From NCBI RefSeq assembly GCF_002077175.1, contig NZ_CP014943.1:1984001-2048000 (forward strand): a stretch of DNA of 64,000 bases, given 5' to 3'. This DNA comes from Colwellia sp. PAMC 21821. GTDB taxonomy: Bacteria > Pseudomonadota > Gammaproteobacteria > Enterobacterales > Alteromonadaceae. The first letter of the stretch is position 1. Each line of letters opens with the position of its first letter. The notes under the pieces are model-generated. The model made no database searches, was not told the origin of the DNA, and worked only from the letters and a program-made list of their open reading frames with translations. Positions 20,299 through 36,315 of the stretch are shown here, piece after piece. The position numbers and the translations under genes were made by a program.

Positions 20299-20618
20299 AC
20301 GCTTAGTGCCTTTTGATAATGTGATTTGAAACCTACGTTATAGCTAGCGGACTGACTTAACGATTAGGTGAAATATAATTTGAGATTATAACGTGTTTAT
20401 AAATATTCTGAAACGAGAAATCTGTCACGTGATCTTTTGAATGAAAAATACTTTACTAAGATATAGACCAAAGGATAATTTTTTAATTGTATTTTTGGCG
20501 TATGATAATTTTTATTTATAAACGCCGAATGTAGCTAAAATGTGATGTGATAAAAACGGATCAATCATTTAGTCCGCTTGTTATTAAAGGTCATTGCGCT
20601 AAACAGAAGAGGAAGGTC
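20299..20618. other. Intergenic region between purE and the acyl-CoA synthetase
   Basis: A 320-base AT-rich divergent region that must hold promoters for purEK and for the synthetase. I cannot assign a promoter with confidence. A weak in-frame GTG at 20547 lies inside it, but the start at 20619 has a much better ribosome binding site. Confidence 0.4.
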
Positions 20619-22252
20619 ATGAGTAATATATATAACCAAGGCTTGGATAAAGTCGCGGCGAATAGTCAGCCACTTACGCCAATTAACTTTTTAAATCGTA
20701 CCGCGGATGTCTATCCAGACAAAGTTGCGATTATTCACGGCAAGCAACAGATTACTTATCAGCAATACCGTAAAAATGTTCGTCGCTTGGCGTCGGGACT
20801 TATTAAATTTGGTGTTAAACCAGGACAAACAGTTAGTATTATGGCGGCTAACATTCCCCAATTTCTCGATGCACATTTCGCTGTACCACAAATAGGCGCG
20901 GTACTTAATGCTATCAATATTCGACTTGATGCAGCGAATATTGCTTTTATATTAGATCATGGCGAATGTGATGTATTGCTAACGGATACGGCATTTTCAT
21001 GTGTTATTGAAGAAGCACTTGCGCTTTCATCGCGTAAACCTCTAGTCATAGATATTGATGATATTGAAGGCCCTGGCGGCGATAGGCTTGGGTCGATGGA
21101 ATATAACGAATTACTTGCTCAAGGTGATGAGAATTTTAGCCAATCTTTCGTACAGGATGAATGGCAAGCATTGGCATTAAATTATACTTCGGGCACTACA
21201 GGTAATCCCAAAGGCGTGGTTTATTCGCATCGTGGCGCTTACTTGAACTCTATCGGGCATAATTTTATTTGGCCAACAAACAACAAAACAAATTACCTAT
21301 GGACCTTACCCATGTTCCACTGTAATGGTTGGTGTTTTCCTTGGACCATAGTGGCTGTTGGAGGTACGCAAGTCTGTTTGAGACAAGTAGAGGTAGAGGC
21401 TGTTGTTAATGCCATGATAGATCATAAAGTTACTCACTTTTGTGGTGCGCCTATAGTACTTAATATGATTTTAAATGCAGATGAAGAATTGCTAACTAAG
21501 TTACCTAAAAATATTAAAGCCATGACTGCCGGCGCACCACCACCAGCGGCCGTGATTAAAGGCATTGAAAGCCTTGGTATTGAAATCACACAAAGTTATG
21601 GCTTAACTGAAGTTTATGGTCCCTGTGTCGTTAGCGAATGGAAAGATGAATGGAATGACAAAAGTGATGATGAACGAGCAGCGTTAAAAGCCCGTCAAGG
21701 TGTTCGTTACCCAACACAAGAAGATGTTGATGTGCTTGACCCTAGCACTATGGAGCCAGTACCTGCTGATGGCGAAACTATGGGAGAAATAATGTTTCGT
21801 GGCAATACCACCATGAAAGGGTATTTGAAAAACGAAAAAACGACAGAAGAAGCTTTTGCTGATGGTTGGTTTCACTCAGGAGACTTAGCGGTTAAGCACC
21901 CTGATGGCTATATTGAGATCCGCGACCGTTCTAAAGATATTATCATTTCGGGGGGGAAAATATTTCATCAGTTGAAATAGAAGGTGTACTTTATATGCAC
22001 CCTGCTATTTTAGAAGCGGCAGTTGTCGCCAAAAAAGATGACAAATGGGGTGAAACACCCTGTGCCTTTGTCGGTTTAAAGAACGGACAAAGCATTACAG
22101 AACAAGAGGTTATACAGCATTGTCGTGATCATATGGCAGGCTTTAAAGTACCAAAAACCATTGTTTTTAGTGAGTTGCCTAAAACCTCAACTGGCAAGGT
22201 ACAGAAGTTTGTATTACGTCAGAAGGTTAAAGACTTGTTTGAATCTACGTAA
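20619..22252 (+). pseudogene. Acyl-CoA synthetase (AMP-forming), frameshifted in a poly-G tract
   Basis: An ANL-superfamily acyl-CoA ligase of about 544 residues when repaired. ATG 20619 follows the Shine-Dalgarno GAGGAAGG. Motifs are YTSGTTGNPKGV (ATP loop), YGLTEVYGP and GWFHSGD, then the A8 hinge IIISGG. There the frame breaks: seven G residues (21950-21956) stand where eight are needed for [11 protein letters not shown]. The first frame ends at 21980; the lid domain continues in the next frame to 22252 with the catalytic-lysine motif [10 protein letters not shown] intact. The protein would make fatty or aryl acyl-CoA. Sequence error, a null mutation and slipped-strand switching all remain possible. 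Confidence 0.85.
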
Positions 22253-22261
22253 AAATCGATA

Positions 22262-22293
22262 TTTAAAAGGCTAACATTTGTTAGCCTTTTAAA
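22262..22293. terminator. Bidirectional terminator after acyl-CoA synthetase and S9 peptidase
   Basis: A perfect 15-bp inverted repeat (22262-22276 with 22279-22293) with GGCTAAC at its centre, A-rich on the left and T-rich on the right. It lies between convergent genes and can serve both. Confidence 0.88.
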
Positions 22294-22315
22294 TGAGTAA
22301 GTTATCAATAACGAA

Positions 22316-24262
22316 TTATTTTAAGTGCTCATCTAAGAAGTGTAAAACCTTCCTCATGTAAGCTTTTTGGTTATCTGGGTTATAAAAACCGTGACCTTCT
22401 TTATCAACGACGAACCATTCATAATTTTTATTGTTTTTGTCTAACGCTTCACGTAAACGTTCAGCATGCTCGAATGGTGCACGTTCATCATCTTCACCAT
22501 GTGCTAACAATAGTGGGATCTCTATTTTTTCTACATAGTTAACAGGTGACATACTTTTTAACTTTTCACTATCAGTACCTAGTGCCATTTTTAAATAGCT
22601 TAGTCCTGATCTTCTATCTTTAATATCACCTTCCTCAAACATAAGCTCTAAATCATAAATGCCGGCATTTGCGATAGCGCATTTATACGTTTTTGGGTAA
22701 AGTGCAGCACTTTGAATCGCAGAGTAAGCCCCAAAGCTTGCACCCATAATACATGCGCTATTTTCGCTAGCTTTATTGTTTTTTATTAACCATTGGTAAG
22801 CATCGTAAATATCTTGTTGGATTAACGTTCCCCAAGCTTGATGACCCGAAATTTCAAAGTTGCGACCATACCCCCCCGATCCGCGGTAGTTTACTTGTAA
22901 CACAGAATAACCGTTTAATGCTAAATACTGCACGGTGCTTGAAAATCCCCAATAGTCACGAACACCATGTGGACCGCCATGGACCATAACAACTAATGGC
23001 GCTGGCTGGTCTGTTTTTGATGTCTTAGCTGCAGTAAAATAACCGCTTATAGTTGTGCCATCAGTAGCCGTTAACTTAATGGGTTCCATTGTTTGTAAAT
23101 CTTTGCTTTGAATATCAGATGAATATTTAAAAAGTAAGCGAGCCGTATTTTTATTTTTATCGAATAGATAAAGGCTACCTGGATCTATATCCGAAGATAC
23201 AGAGACAATATAGAAGCTATTATCTCGAGTGCGGCTAGTGATGTTAACTTTACTATAAGGAAATGACTGTAATAGCATTTTGAATGTGATCGCTTCTTCA
23301 TTTTTTTTGTTAAGCATAATGTAAGCAGGATAGTCTTCGTCGACTCTTATAGCGTATGCCGTTTGTTCATCCGTAGACATTTCTATATCTGTTATATCAA
23401 CAGCCTTGTCAGTAAAAATACTGGTATAGGAATAATTTTCTAAATTGAGTTTAAAAACGCCATGGCGCTCTTGTCGATAGTTATCGATAGTGTACAAATA
23501 CTTACCAGATTCACTAATCGATAAAGGGGTTACTTTATCGCCTACTGTGCCCTCAGGTAGTATTTTCCAGCCATCTTTCTCTTTTAAATAAATTTTAATG
23601 TCGTTGTTTTTGTCTAGACCTGAGACGATTACTGGTTTGTCATCGCTATTAGCTAAAAACGTAGCAAACGATATGGGAGCTTTACCGTAATTTTTTTTAA
23701 CAATACCGTTATAAACATTAAGTTTTAGTGCTGAAGCCATTCGCTCTCCTGTATTACTCATAGGAGTTGAACTGACTAATATATGTTTATCATCATCGGG
23801 AAGAGTATCAATAATCGTTCCCCAGCTTAATGTGGCTTCTTTCTTTCTAAGGCCTCTAGCGGTTTGACTATCGCCTGCTTGCATACCAAATATCATCTCA
23901 CCTTTGTTTCCATCAAGGTTCACCGCATACAACTCGCCATAAGATACGGGTAATTCCCTTGAATAAATACGCTTAACTAACTGAATAACTACACGCTCAT
24001 TATTTACCCAATAAAATTTGCCGGGTTCATAGTTAGCTCGAAAAGAGACTGTCCCAACAGTCTTCATCGTTTCACGCTCTAAAAATAGCAGAATTACACG
24101 GTCTTCATGACGTACAGATAGTGCTAGGTGCTCACCATCAGGAGATATTTTGGCATTATTATATTGAGAATGATCAAATAGGTTTTCCCAATTATTGGCT
24201 GATAATGTCGGATTAATTAAAAATCCTAAAAGAATTAACAAAAAATATTGTGCTAACTTCAT
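22316..24262 (-). CDS. S9 family prolyl oligopeptidase, exported
   Basis: The 648-residue protein begins with a signal peptide (MKLAQYFLLILLGFL..., cleavage near LSANN), so it acts in the periplasm or outside. The N-terminal ~390 residues form the beta-propeller typical of the family. The C-terminal alpha/beta-hydrolase domain carries Ser509 in GASFGAYS, Asp592 in HGEDDER and His624 in KEGHGFY, plus the oxyanion region VMVHGGPHG. It is likely an acylaminoacyl- or dipeptidyl-peptidase that degrades peptides for nutrition. It stands alone. Confidence 0.92.
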   Translation of the reverse strand: MKLAQYFLLILLGFLINPTLSANNWENLFDHSQYNNAKISPDGEHLALSVRHEDRVILLFLERETMKTVGTVSFRANYEPGKFYWVNNERVVIQLVKRIYSRELPVSYGELYAVNLDGNKGEMIFGMQAGDSQTARGLRKKEATLSWGTIIDTLPDDDKHILVSSTPMSNTGERMASALKLNVYNGIVKKNYGKAPISFATFLANSDDKPVIVSGLDKNNDIKIYLKEKDGWKILPEGTVGDKVTPLSISESGKYLYTIDNYRQERHGVFKLNLENYSYTSIFTDKAVDITDIEMSTDEQTAYAIRVDEDYPAYIMLNKKNEEAITFKMLLQSFPYSKVNITSRTRDNSFYIVSVSSDIDPGSLYLFDKNKNTARLLFKYSSDIQSKDLQTMEPIKLTATDGTTISGYFTAAKTSKTDQPAPLVVMVHGGPHGVRDYWGFSSTVQYLALNGYSVLQVNYRGSGGYGRNFEISGHQAWGTLIQQDIYDAYQWLIKNNKASENSACIMGASFGAYSAIQSAALYPKTYKCAIANAGIYDLELMFEEGDIKDRRSGLSYLKMALGTDSEKLKSMSPVNYVEKIEIPLLLAHGEDDERAPFEHAERLREALDKNNKNYEWFVVDKEGHGFYNPDNQKAYMRKVLHFLDEHLK

Positions 24263-24547
24263 GGTAATTTATTCCCTTGTCTTACATAAGTTGTTTCGAA
24301 AGAAGTAGGAAATATAGCCAAATAAATATTATTCATTGAGATAAGTCCATTTTGTATTTATACCGTTCCTTCGAGATAAAGATTGTGAAAAATTTGAATT
24401 ATATTTTTTAATAATCATAAAACTATTAATTAAAACAAACAAGTAGCGAGTATTAATCGTGATTTTTTTCAAATTAAATACAGAACCTGTAAAAAAACGT
24501 ATAATCACCCTCTAATTATTTTCATTCATTGGCATTAGCTACACGTT
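24263..24547. other. Divergent intergenic region, S9 peptidase / tsaC
   Basis: About 285 AT-rich bases upstream of two divergent genes. No RNA gene, repeat or clear operator is seen. Confidence 0.4.
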
Positions 24548-25995
<1,448 letters not shown>

Positions 25996-26078
25996 ACTGC
26001 TGTCAGCTTGAGCCTAGAGCCTACATTATATGTACACTGTTTGTGACGTAAACCATTAGCCAGACATAATTGCTATAT

Positions 26079-26106
26079 AAAGCAGTAACTCCGTTACTGC
26101 TTTTTT
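26079..26106 (+). terminator. Rho-independent terminator after hemF
   Basis: The stem AAAGCAGTAAC / GTTACTGCTTT with a three-base loop is followed by a T-run. It lies about 85 bases past the hemF stop and separates hemF from aroE. Confidence 0.88.
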
Positions 26107-26164
26107 GTTTGCATTGTTTAACAACTACGTTAATCTAACGCTAAACACTTAAGCTAGTAACCTC

Positions 26165-26977
26165 ATGGATCAATATCGCGTATTTGGTAATCCAATTGCC
26201 CAATCAAAATCTCCTTTTATACATCAGCAATTTGCTGCGCAATCAAAACAACTTATGAACTACCAAAGTGAGCTGGTTGCATTAGATCAATTCGATGTAA
26301 CCGTACAAAAACTCATAGCCAACAATGGTAAAGGCGCTAATGTCACCGCGCCATTTAAAGAACAAGCATTTGCACTTTGCGATAAACTAAGTGAGCGGGC
26401 TAAACTTGCAGGCGCTGTTAACACCTTGATTTTTTCACAAGGCAGTATATATGGTGATACAACCGATGGTATTGGCCTGGTAAGTGACTTATTGCGACAT
26501 CAAGTTCAACTGCAAGACAGTAAAATTTTATTATTGGGTGCTGGTGGTGCTGCAAAAGGTGTTGTGCAATCTCTATTGGAGCAGTCTCCTAAATCGTTAA
26601 CTATTGCTAATCGTACATTAAGTAAAGCCCAAGCTATTGCTCAGCAATATCCGAATGATACTATTCAGGCGATTACTTTCGCTGATACTGAACAAGCTAC
26701 ATTTGATATTATTATCAATGCGACTTCGGCAGGGTTGTCTGGCGATAGCCTGCCAATTTCTGATCAAACCATTAAACGCTCAAATACTTGTTACGACATG
26801 GTCTATGGCAAAGACCCAACCGCGTTCTTAAAGCAAGCGCAGCAACTTGGCGTTGTACACATTATCGATGGTTTAGGTATGTTAGTAGGGCAGGCGGCAG
26901 CAAGTTTTCAGTTATGGACCGGCATTAACCCAGATGTTGACCCCATACTTCAATCGTTAAGAGCACAATTAACATAA
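26165..26977 (+). CDS. aroE: Shikimate dehydrogenase AroE
   Basis: The 270-residue enzyme reduces 3-dehydroshikimate with NADPH in the shikimate pathway. Motifs are GNPIAQSKSPFIHQQF (shikimate binding), GANVTAPFKEQA with the catalytic Lys, DTTDGIGLVSDL and the dinucleotide loop LLGAGGAAKGV, then ANRT for NADP choice. Size is normal. It is followed at 20 bases by yrdB, as in E. coli. Confidence 0.96.
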   Translation: MDQYRVFGNPIAQSKSPFIHQQFAAQSKQLMNYQSELVALDQFDVTVQKLIANNGKGANVTAPFKEQAFALCDKLSERAKLAGAVNTLIFSQGSIYGDTTDGIGLVSDLLRHQVQLQDSKILLLGAGGAAKGVVQSLLEQSPKSLTIANRTLSKAQAIAQQYPNDTIQAITFADTEQATFDIIINATSAGLSGDSLPISDQTIKRSNTCYDMVYGKDPTAFLKQAQQLGVVHIIDGLGMLVGQAAASFQLWTGINPDVDPILQSLRAQLT

Positions 26978-26997
26978 CCAGTTAAGAGTATAAGCAG

Positions 26998-27231
26998 ATG
27001 AACCAAGCCATTTTATTTAACGATGATTTACATTTTAATAAGCAGCATGATGCTTGGTCTTTTACGGGGCAGGTGTCTGGGCAGAAGATAACGATCTATT
27101 TTCATTCTATGCAGTTAAAGCAATTAGCGGAAATTGATAATTGCACTAAATATGATTTAGAAGAAGTAACAGAGCTCTGGCTCGAGAAAAACGAGCCAGA
27201 AGATAACGAAATACATATAGATATGCGGTAG
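26998..27231 (+). CDS. yrdB: DUF1488 family protein YrdB
   Basis: A 77-residue acidic protein of the DUF1488 family, recognised by its length, its WSFTGQVSGQKITIYF beta segment and its place immediately after aroE. Function unknown. It ends 13 bases from the convergent yrdA stop. Confidence 0.85.
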   Translation: MNQAILFNDDLHFNKQHDAWSFTGQVSGQKITIYFHSMQLKQLAEIDNCTKYDLEEVTELWLEKNEPEDNEIHIDMR

Positions 27232-27244
27232 TCGGTATTGTTAG

Positions 27245-27787
27245 CTATATATCAGCCAAGTACTCTTCTTTTAATTCAACATAGTTTATCGCTGACTGTT
27301 TGAGAAAGTTTGCTTCACTTTCTTTTAACACTCTGGCTTGCTTGACTGGGTTACCTACATATAAATAACCGCTTTTCAGTGTCTTGTTAGGAGGCACTAA
27401 ACTACCCGCACCAATAAAAACATCATCTTCAACAATAGCACCATCCATAATAATAGCGCCCATACCCACTAATATTCGATCGCCCAAAGCACAGCCATGT
27501 AGCATACACTTATGACCGACAGTAACATCATCGCCTATAACTAGTGGATTACCATCTGGGTTACTTGCGCTTTTTCGAGTGACATGTAAAACAGTACCAT
27601 CTTGGATATTGGTTCTAGCACCAATGGTAATTTTGTTTACATCGCCTCTTGCAGCAACTAAAGGCCAAATACTTGTATCATCACCTAAGGTAATGTCACC
27701 AACAAGCACGGCAGTTTCATCTACATAAACAGCATTACCTAATATAGGCGTAATGCCACGATAGCTTCGAAAATTATTTTTATGCAT
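27245..27787 (-). CDS. yrdA: Gamma-type carbonic anhydrase-like protein YrdA
   Basis: The 180-residue left-handed beta-helix protein has hexapeptide repeats and the metal-site histidines expected of the gamma-CA family (DGTVLHVT, VGHKCMLHGCALGD). Carbonic anhydrase activity is not established for all members. The product is cytosolic and probably trimeric. The place next to aroE-yrdB and upstream of the rRNA operon matches the E. coli rrnD neighbourhood. Confidence 0.93.
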   Translation of the reverse strand: MHKNNFRSYRGITPILGNAVYVDETAVLVGDITLGDDTSIWPLVAARGDVNKITIGARTNIQDGTVLHVTRKSASNPDGNPLVIGDDVTVGHKCMLHGCALGDRILVGMGAIIMDGAIVEDDVFIGAGSLVPPNKTLKSGYLYVGNPVKQARVLKESEANFLKQSAINYVELKEEYLADI

Positions 27788-28024
27788 AAATAAAAGATTT
27801 TAAAATGATTGATGCAGATATATTAGCAAAAATTAGCCATTAAATAGTGTTCTTCAGATAATAGTTTAATTCTAATCTACTAAAGCAAGACTAATGGGAT
27901 GAGTAGAAGCAGATAAAACCGTGCGATTAATCAGCGTATTGAACATTAAAAACTCAATCACAGTAAGGCTTGTACAAATAAAAAGCAAACAAACATCTTT
28001 TCGCAATTTAATTGCATTTAGGTG
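27788..28024. other. Intergenic region upstream of the rRNA promoters
   Basis: About 235 AT-rich bases between yrdA and promoter P1. Such regions often carry FIS and UP-element sites ahead of rRNA promoters; I cannot assign one specifically. Confidence 0.4.
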
Positions 28025-28052
28025 TTGACGTGAGGCGAGAAATCTCTAAAAT
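28025..28052 (+). promoter_or_regulatory. rRNA operon promoter P1
   Basis: TTGACG (28025-28030), a 16-base spacer and TAAAAT (28047-28052), followed by the GC-containing discriminator GCGCTCC that is typical of stringently controlled rRNA promoters. Confidence 0.75.
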
Positions 28053-28194
28053 GCGCTCCAGTTCCAAGGGGTAACCCCAACGGGCTGTTTTAATAAGTTA
28101 TCTAACGCGGTTTAGGCCAAATTGGTTAACGTAATGTTTTAAAAGGTTGGTTTTGAAAGTTTTAAAAACTTTTAAAATAAATTCAAATAAAACG

Positions 28195-28222
28195 TTGACA
28201 TTAAAACTGAGTTGCGTAGAAT
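28195..28222 (+). promoter_or_regulatory. rRNA operon promoter P2
   Basis: Near-consensus TTGACA (28195-28200), a 16-base spacer and TAGAAT (28217-28222), followed by a GCGC discriminator. An A/T-rich stretch just upstream could act as an UP element. The spacing between P1 and P2 is 170 bases. Confidence 0.85.
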
Positions 28223-28313
28223 GCGCATCTCGCTTCAGGCAAGGCCTGCAGCAACGAAGCAAAGCGAATGAGATTTTGTTTCGGTTAGTTTTTTACTTCG
28301 AGTTTAAACTAAC

Positions 28314-28326
28314 GTTCTTTAACAAT
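28314..28326 (+). promoter_or_regulatory. boxA antitermination site, 16S leader
   Basis: GTTCTTTAACAAT resembles the rRNA boxA sequence (TGCTCTTTAACA) that recruits NusB/S10. A matching copy lies before 23S. Confidence 0.6.
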
Positions 28327-28580
28327 TAGTTATCATGCAATTTGTGTGGACACTCACATTAACGTTGATTTTACATAGTTACCTTCGGGTAACAAAAAAA
28401 CAGCTTAATATGATGTCACACAAAAATAAGTATCATTTAGGTCTTCGGATTTAAATAATACGTTTTATGTAGTTTTTACCTTCTTTAGTCGGATAGGTAA
28501 GAACACGACAGAATTCATTGAGCAGATGTCTTTTCTTGGTTCACTTCGGTGAGTTAAGGTGAGCATCACAAACGATTTTT

Positions 28581-30124
<1,544 letters not shown>

Positions 30125-30227
30125 TCTTGAAGTAAAACAGCTTAATGAGAACCTCGGTTCTACGAGTGTCTACACAAATTACATGATAACGAATTAGAAG
30201 AAGAAAACGTAAACCCTAGTATAATAA

Positions 30228-30303
30228 GGGGCTATAGCTCAGCTGGGAGAGCGCCTGCCTTGCACGCAGGAGGTCAGCAGTTCGATCCTGCTTAGCTCCA
30301 CCA
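30228..30303 (+). tRNA. tRNA-Ala (UGC)
   Basis: 76 bases with encoded CCA. The acceptor GGGGCTA pairs with TAGCTCC, the anticodon loop is TTGCACG, and the T-loop is GTTCGATCC. It is in the 16S-23S spacer. Confidence 0.96.
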
Positions 30304-30337
30304 CTTATTATACAAGTATCGATGTTTGATACGATGC

Positions 30338-30414
<77 letters not shown>

Positions 30415-30908
30415 ATTCTTCGTTACTCTGCGTTAGTTCGCAGCTCGTGTAGAAAACCTACACGTCGCTACCAACTGCCTTGATTAACAAAGAATACATT
30501 TACTTCTTCAAAAGAATTGAATGACCAAACTTAAACTATCAAAGTTGATAAGTTAAGTTTGGTTTTTTAAACCAAGATTTATACCGAATGCGCGTATAAG
30601 TTTAGTTCTTTAACAATCTGGAAAGCTGATATAAATACCGGTATTTATATGATGAACACGGTGTCGCGCTGTTGTTCATAAATTATAAATACCAAGCTGT
30701 TATTAATGGGAATATCGCCTGTTAATGATGGTGATTACGGGTCCTCCTCGGAAACGTAATCAACCCGGTAGTAAATTTACTTTTACGAGTTAAATTTATT
30801 ACCACTCTTATTCAAGACACACTTTGTGTGCGTGAAAATGTCAGACTTTACAATTGCTGTGGATTAGTCTCCGCGGTGTACCAAATAGGAAACTACTTGG
30901 GGTTGTAT
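30415..30908 (+). other. tRNA-Ile to 23S spacer with boxA
   Basis: A 494-base transcribed spacer. It holds a boxA-like site (AGTTCTTTAACAAT, 30604-30617) and sequence able to pair with the region after 23S to form the RNase III processing stem. No other gene is seen. Confidence 0.65.
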
Positions 30909-33800
<2,892 letters not shown>

Positions 33801-34065
33801 TACAACACCCAAGTGGTTTTAAGTTGTATGAAGTTTGACAAAGTGTAGGAATACACACATCACGCATAACAATTGTGTGAATAAGAGATTAAGAACAACA
33901 AACGGTATTTACAGCTTTCTAAGATTATTAATTGTTAATCACTTGCGCAGGTAAGTGACGAATTGACAAAGCCGCAAATGAGCGTGACACGGAGTTGAGT
34001 TTACTCAATGAGTATCTAAGCGATTGCAGCAATGCCTTCAATTTGGTAATTAACAAGCAAGTTTT

Positions 34066-34184
34066 TGTCTAGCGACAATAGCGACATGGCCCCACCTGAT
34101 CCCATTCCGAACTCAGAAGTGAAACGTGTTAGCGCCGATGGTAGTGTGGGAGTTCCCATGTGAGAGTAGGACATTGCTAGGCTT
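34066..34184 (+). rRNA. 5S ribosomal RNA
   Basis: About 119 bases. The 5' segment TGTCTAGC pairs with GCTAGGC at the 3' end, and the core CCGAACTCAGAAGTGAAAC and GCCGATGGTAGTGTGGG is conserved. It lies 265 bases after 23S in the same operon. Confidence 0.95.
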
Positions 34185-34196
34185 CTTTTCAGAATA

Positions 34197-34218
34197 CCCA
34201 GCTTCGGCTGGGTTTTCG
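34197..34218 (+). terminator. Hairpin between 5S and tRNA-Tyr
   Basis: ACCCAGC-TTCG-GCTGGGT followed by TTTT. A stable tetraloop hairpin with a short T tail; it may terminate or process the rRNA transcript before tRNA-Tyr. Confidence 0.65.
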
Positions 34219-34225
34219 ACCCTGT

Positions 34226-34310
34226 GGAGGGGTTCCCGAGTGGCCAAAGGGATCAGACTGTAAATCTGACGGCTCAGCCTTCGGTGGTTCGAATCCACCT
34301 CCCTCCACCA
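34226..34310 (+). tRNA. tRNA-Tyr (GUA)
   Basis: 85 bases with a long variable arm and encoded CCA. The acceptor GGAGGGG pairs with CCCTCC, and the anticodon loop CTGTAAA carries GUA. It sits 41 bases after 5S, so it may be read as a distal rRNA-operon gene if the intervening hairpin is leaky. Confidence 0.95.
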
Positions 34311-34317
34311 TCATTCT

Positions 34318-34350
34318 AAAAACCCGTAACGAAAGTTACGGGTTTTTTTT
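34318..34350 (+). terminator. Rho-independent terminator of the rRNA/tRNA-Tyr unit
   Basis: The stem AACCCGTAAC / GTTACGGGTT with a GAAA loop is followed by a run of eight T. A strong terminator immediately after tRNA-Tyr. Confidence 0.93.
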
Positions 34351-34376
34351 CGTTTGTTTTTTCGTTTTTATAACTA

Positions 34377-34634
34377 ATACCAATTGAAATAAATAATCGA
34401 TCATTTTAAGGCGGTTTAAATCGTCAATAACTGCGTTGTTTTCAATCACACACGCCCGCTATTACTCGACAATTGCTCCTGCATTGTTCTACTTACGGGC
34501 ATCCATGCCCTAATCAATCAAACGCCTTGCCTGCAGGGATGCAGGTACTTATGTTTAGTCTGGAACAATAAACATGTATTCTTGAACAATTTATCCTCGC
34601 TTAAAATTGGTCAATAACTTATTACATTTGGTAT
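34377..34634. mobile_element. MITE-like element with IS630-type ends
   Basis: About 258 bases bounded by imperfect inverted repeats of around 50 bases: the left end begins ATACCAATTGAAATAAAT and the right end complement begins ATACCAAATGTAATAAG, both next to TA. There is no coding capacity. The first bases ATACCAA are shared with the ends of the IS630 at 3269-4378, so an IS630-family transposase could have mobilised it. The interior carries two CATCC-loop hairpins. Confidence 0.65.
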
Positions 34635-34821
34635 AAGTTTTTAGTTTATATAACGAGTTTCAACCCCTACAGTCCTTTTGCTTTCCTTTTTCTATAAGGT
34701 CTTTTAGGTAGATTAGTTTTTAAAAGTTCCCCCCACCTAACCACAGCGAGTTTTACTTAGAAATTAAATTCTTACTATTAAAAACGGCAGATATTTAATC
34801 AACTTGGTATATGCACTACCA

Positions 34822-34850
34822 TTGCACAAAAGCCGTCTATACTGTATTCT
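34822..34850 (+). promoter_or_regulatory. Candidate promoter of the first DEAD-box helicase
   Basis: TTGCAC (34822-34827), a 17-base spacer and TATTCT (34845-34850), ending 50 bases before the ATG. Assignment is by eye only. Confidence 0.4.
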
Positions 34851-34900
34851 GCACCGCCGTTTGACATTGGCTCAAACCACCAGCGAGAAGAGTATATTCT

Positions 34901-36262
34901 ATGAGTTTTACCGAGTTAGGTTTATCTGCCCCCATTCAAAAAGCGATTGCGGAAAAAGGTTACGATACGCCTTCACCTATTCAAGCCCAAGCTATTCCTG
35001 CTGTGCTTGCTGGTAAAGACGTTATGGCTGCTGCACAAACGGGAACAGGTAAAACTGCAGGTTTTACTTTACCAATTCTTGAATTACTTTCTCGCGGCGA
35101 TAAAGTGCGACCAAACCAAGCGCGAACTCTTATTATTACGCCAACTCGTGAACTTGCGGCACAAATTGCAGAAAACGTAGAAATGTACGGTAAGCACTTA
35201 CCTTTAAAATCAACCGTAGTTTTTGGTGGTGTTAAAATTAACCCTCAAATGCAACGTTTACGTGAAGGCGTTGATATTTTAGTTGCTACACCGGGCCGAC
35301 TATTAGATCTCTATAATCAAAATGCTGTTCGCTTTAATCAATTAGAAATTTTAGTTCTTGATGAAGCTGACAGAATGTTAGATATGGGCTTTCTTCGTGA
35401 TATTAAGAAAATTTTATCATTGCTACCAAAAACGCGCCAAACGCTACTTTTCTCAGCAACGTTTTCTCCTGATATTCGTGAGCTTGCAAAGCGCATGGTT
35501 AATGATCCTGTAGAAATTTCAATTAGCCCAAAAACTACTACGGCTGAAAGAGTTGAGCAATCGATCTACTCGGTTGATAAAAACAGAAAAGCAGCGTTGT
35601 TAACACATTTAATTCTAGAAAATGACTGGAAACAAGTTATCGTGTTTATGAAAACTAAACATGGTGCAAATAAATTAACTAAACAGTTAGATGCTGCAGG
35701 TATTCAAGCCGCTGCTATTCATGGCAATAAAAGCCAAGGCGCCAGGACTAAAGCGTTAGCACAATTTAAAGAAGGCAAAATTAGCGTGCTAGTGGCAACT
35801 GATATTGCCGCTCGCGGTATCGATATTGACCAATTACCACAAGTGGTCAATTTTGAATTACCTAATGTGCCTGAAGATTACGTTCACCGTATTGGTCGTA
35901 CAGGCCGAGCAGGTTCTAGTGGTCATGCCGTATCATTAGTCTGTGCGGATGAAATAGATTTACTTAATGACGTTGAACATGTGATACAAACACACATTCC
36001 AAGAGAAATTGTAGCAGGATTTGAACCTGTACACGCCTTACCTGAATCACGTAATTTACGTGCTTTAAAACCTAAAAAACCAAAGAAATTTAAATCGGAA
36101 GGTTCTGAGCATAAAGATGGTCAACGCTCTGGTGATAATGCTCGAGGTAATAAGCCTACCGGAAAAAATCGTCGTCATATAGGTAATAGCTCAGCAAGTA
36201 ACCCTTATGGTAATAGTGATGGCAATGGTGGCGGTCGCCGTCGTATTAATCCAACTAAGTAA
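34901..36262 (+). CDS. RhlE-like DEAD-box RNA helicase
   Basis: The 453-residue ATP-dependent RNA helicase has the Q motif, [13 protein letters not shown] (motif I), PTRELAAQI (Ia), TPGRLLD (Ib), DEAD (II), SATFS (III), then [11 protein letters not shown] and [10 protein letters not shown] (V, VI). The C-terminal ~80 residues are basic and low-complexity, with a [12 protein letters not shown] tail, as expected for RNA-binding extensions of RhlE and related cold-active helicases. A likely role is ribosome assembly or mRNA unwinding in the cold. A second helicase follows at 37786. Confidence 0.92.
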   Translation: MSFTELGLSAPIQKAIAEKGYDTPSPIQAQAIPAVLAGKDVMAAAQTGTGKTAGFTLPILELLSRGDKVRPNQARTLIITPTRELAAQIAENVEMYGKHLPLKSTVVFGGVKINPQMQRLREGVDILVATPGRLLDLYNQNAVRFNQLEILVLDEADRMLDMGFLRDIKKILSLLPKTRQTLLFSATFSPDIRELAKRMVNDPVEISISPKTTTAERVEQSIYSVDKNRKAALLTHLILENDWKQVIVFMKTKHGANKLTKQLDAAGIQAAAIHGNKSQGARTKALAQFKEGKISVLVATDIAARGIDIDQLPQVVNFELPNVPEDYVHRIGRTGRAGSSGHAVSLVCADEIDLLNDVEHVIQTHIPREIVAGFEPVHALPESRNLRALKPKKPKKFKSEGSEHKDGQRSGDNARGNKPTGKNRRHIGNSSASNPYGNSDGNGGGRRRINPTK

Positions 36263-36271
36263 CAATTGAAA

Positions 36272-36303
36272 CAACGGCTAAATTTAATTTAGCCGTTGTT
36301 ATT
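36272..36303. terminator. Bidirectional terminator between helicase and yaiI
   Basis: The stem CAACGGCTAAA / TTTAGCCGTTG with an AT loop is followed by T-rich sequence, between convergent genes. Confidence 0.85.
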
Positions 36304-36315
36304 TGCATGGGCGCT

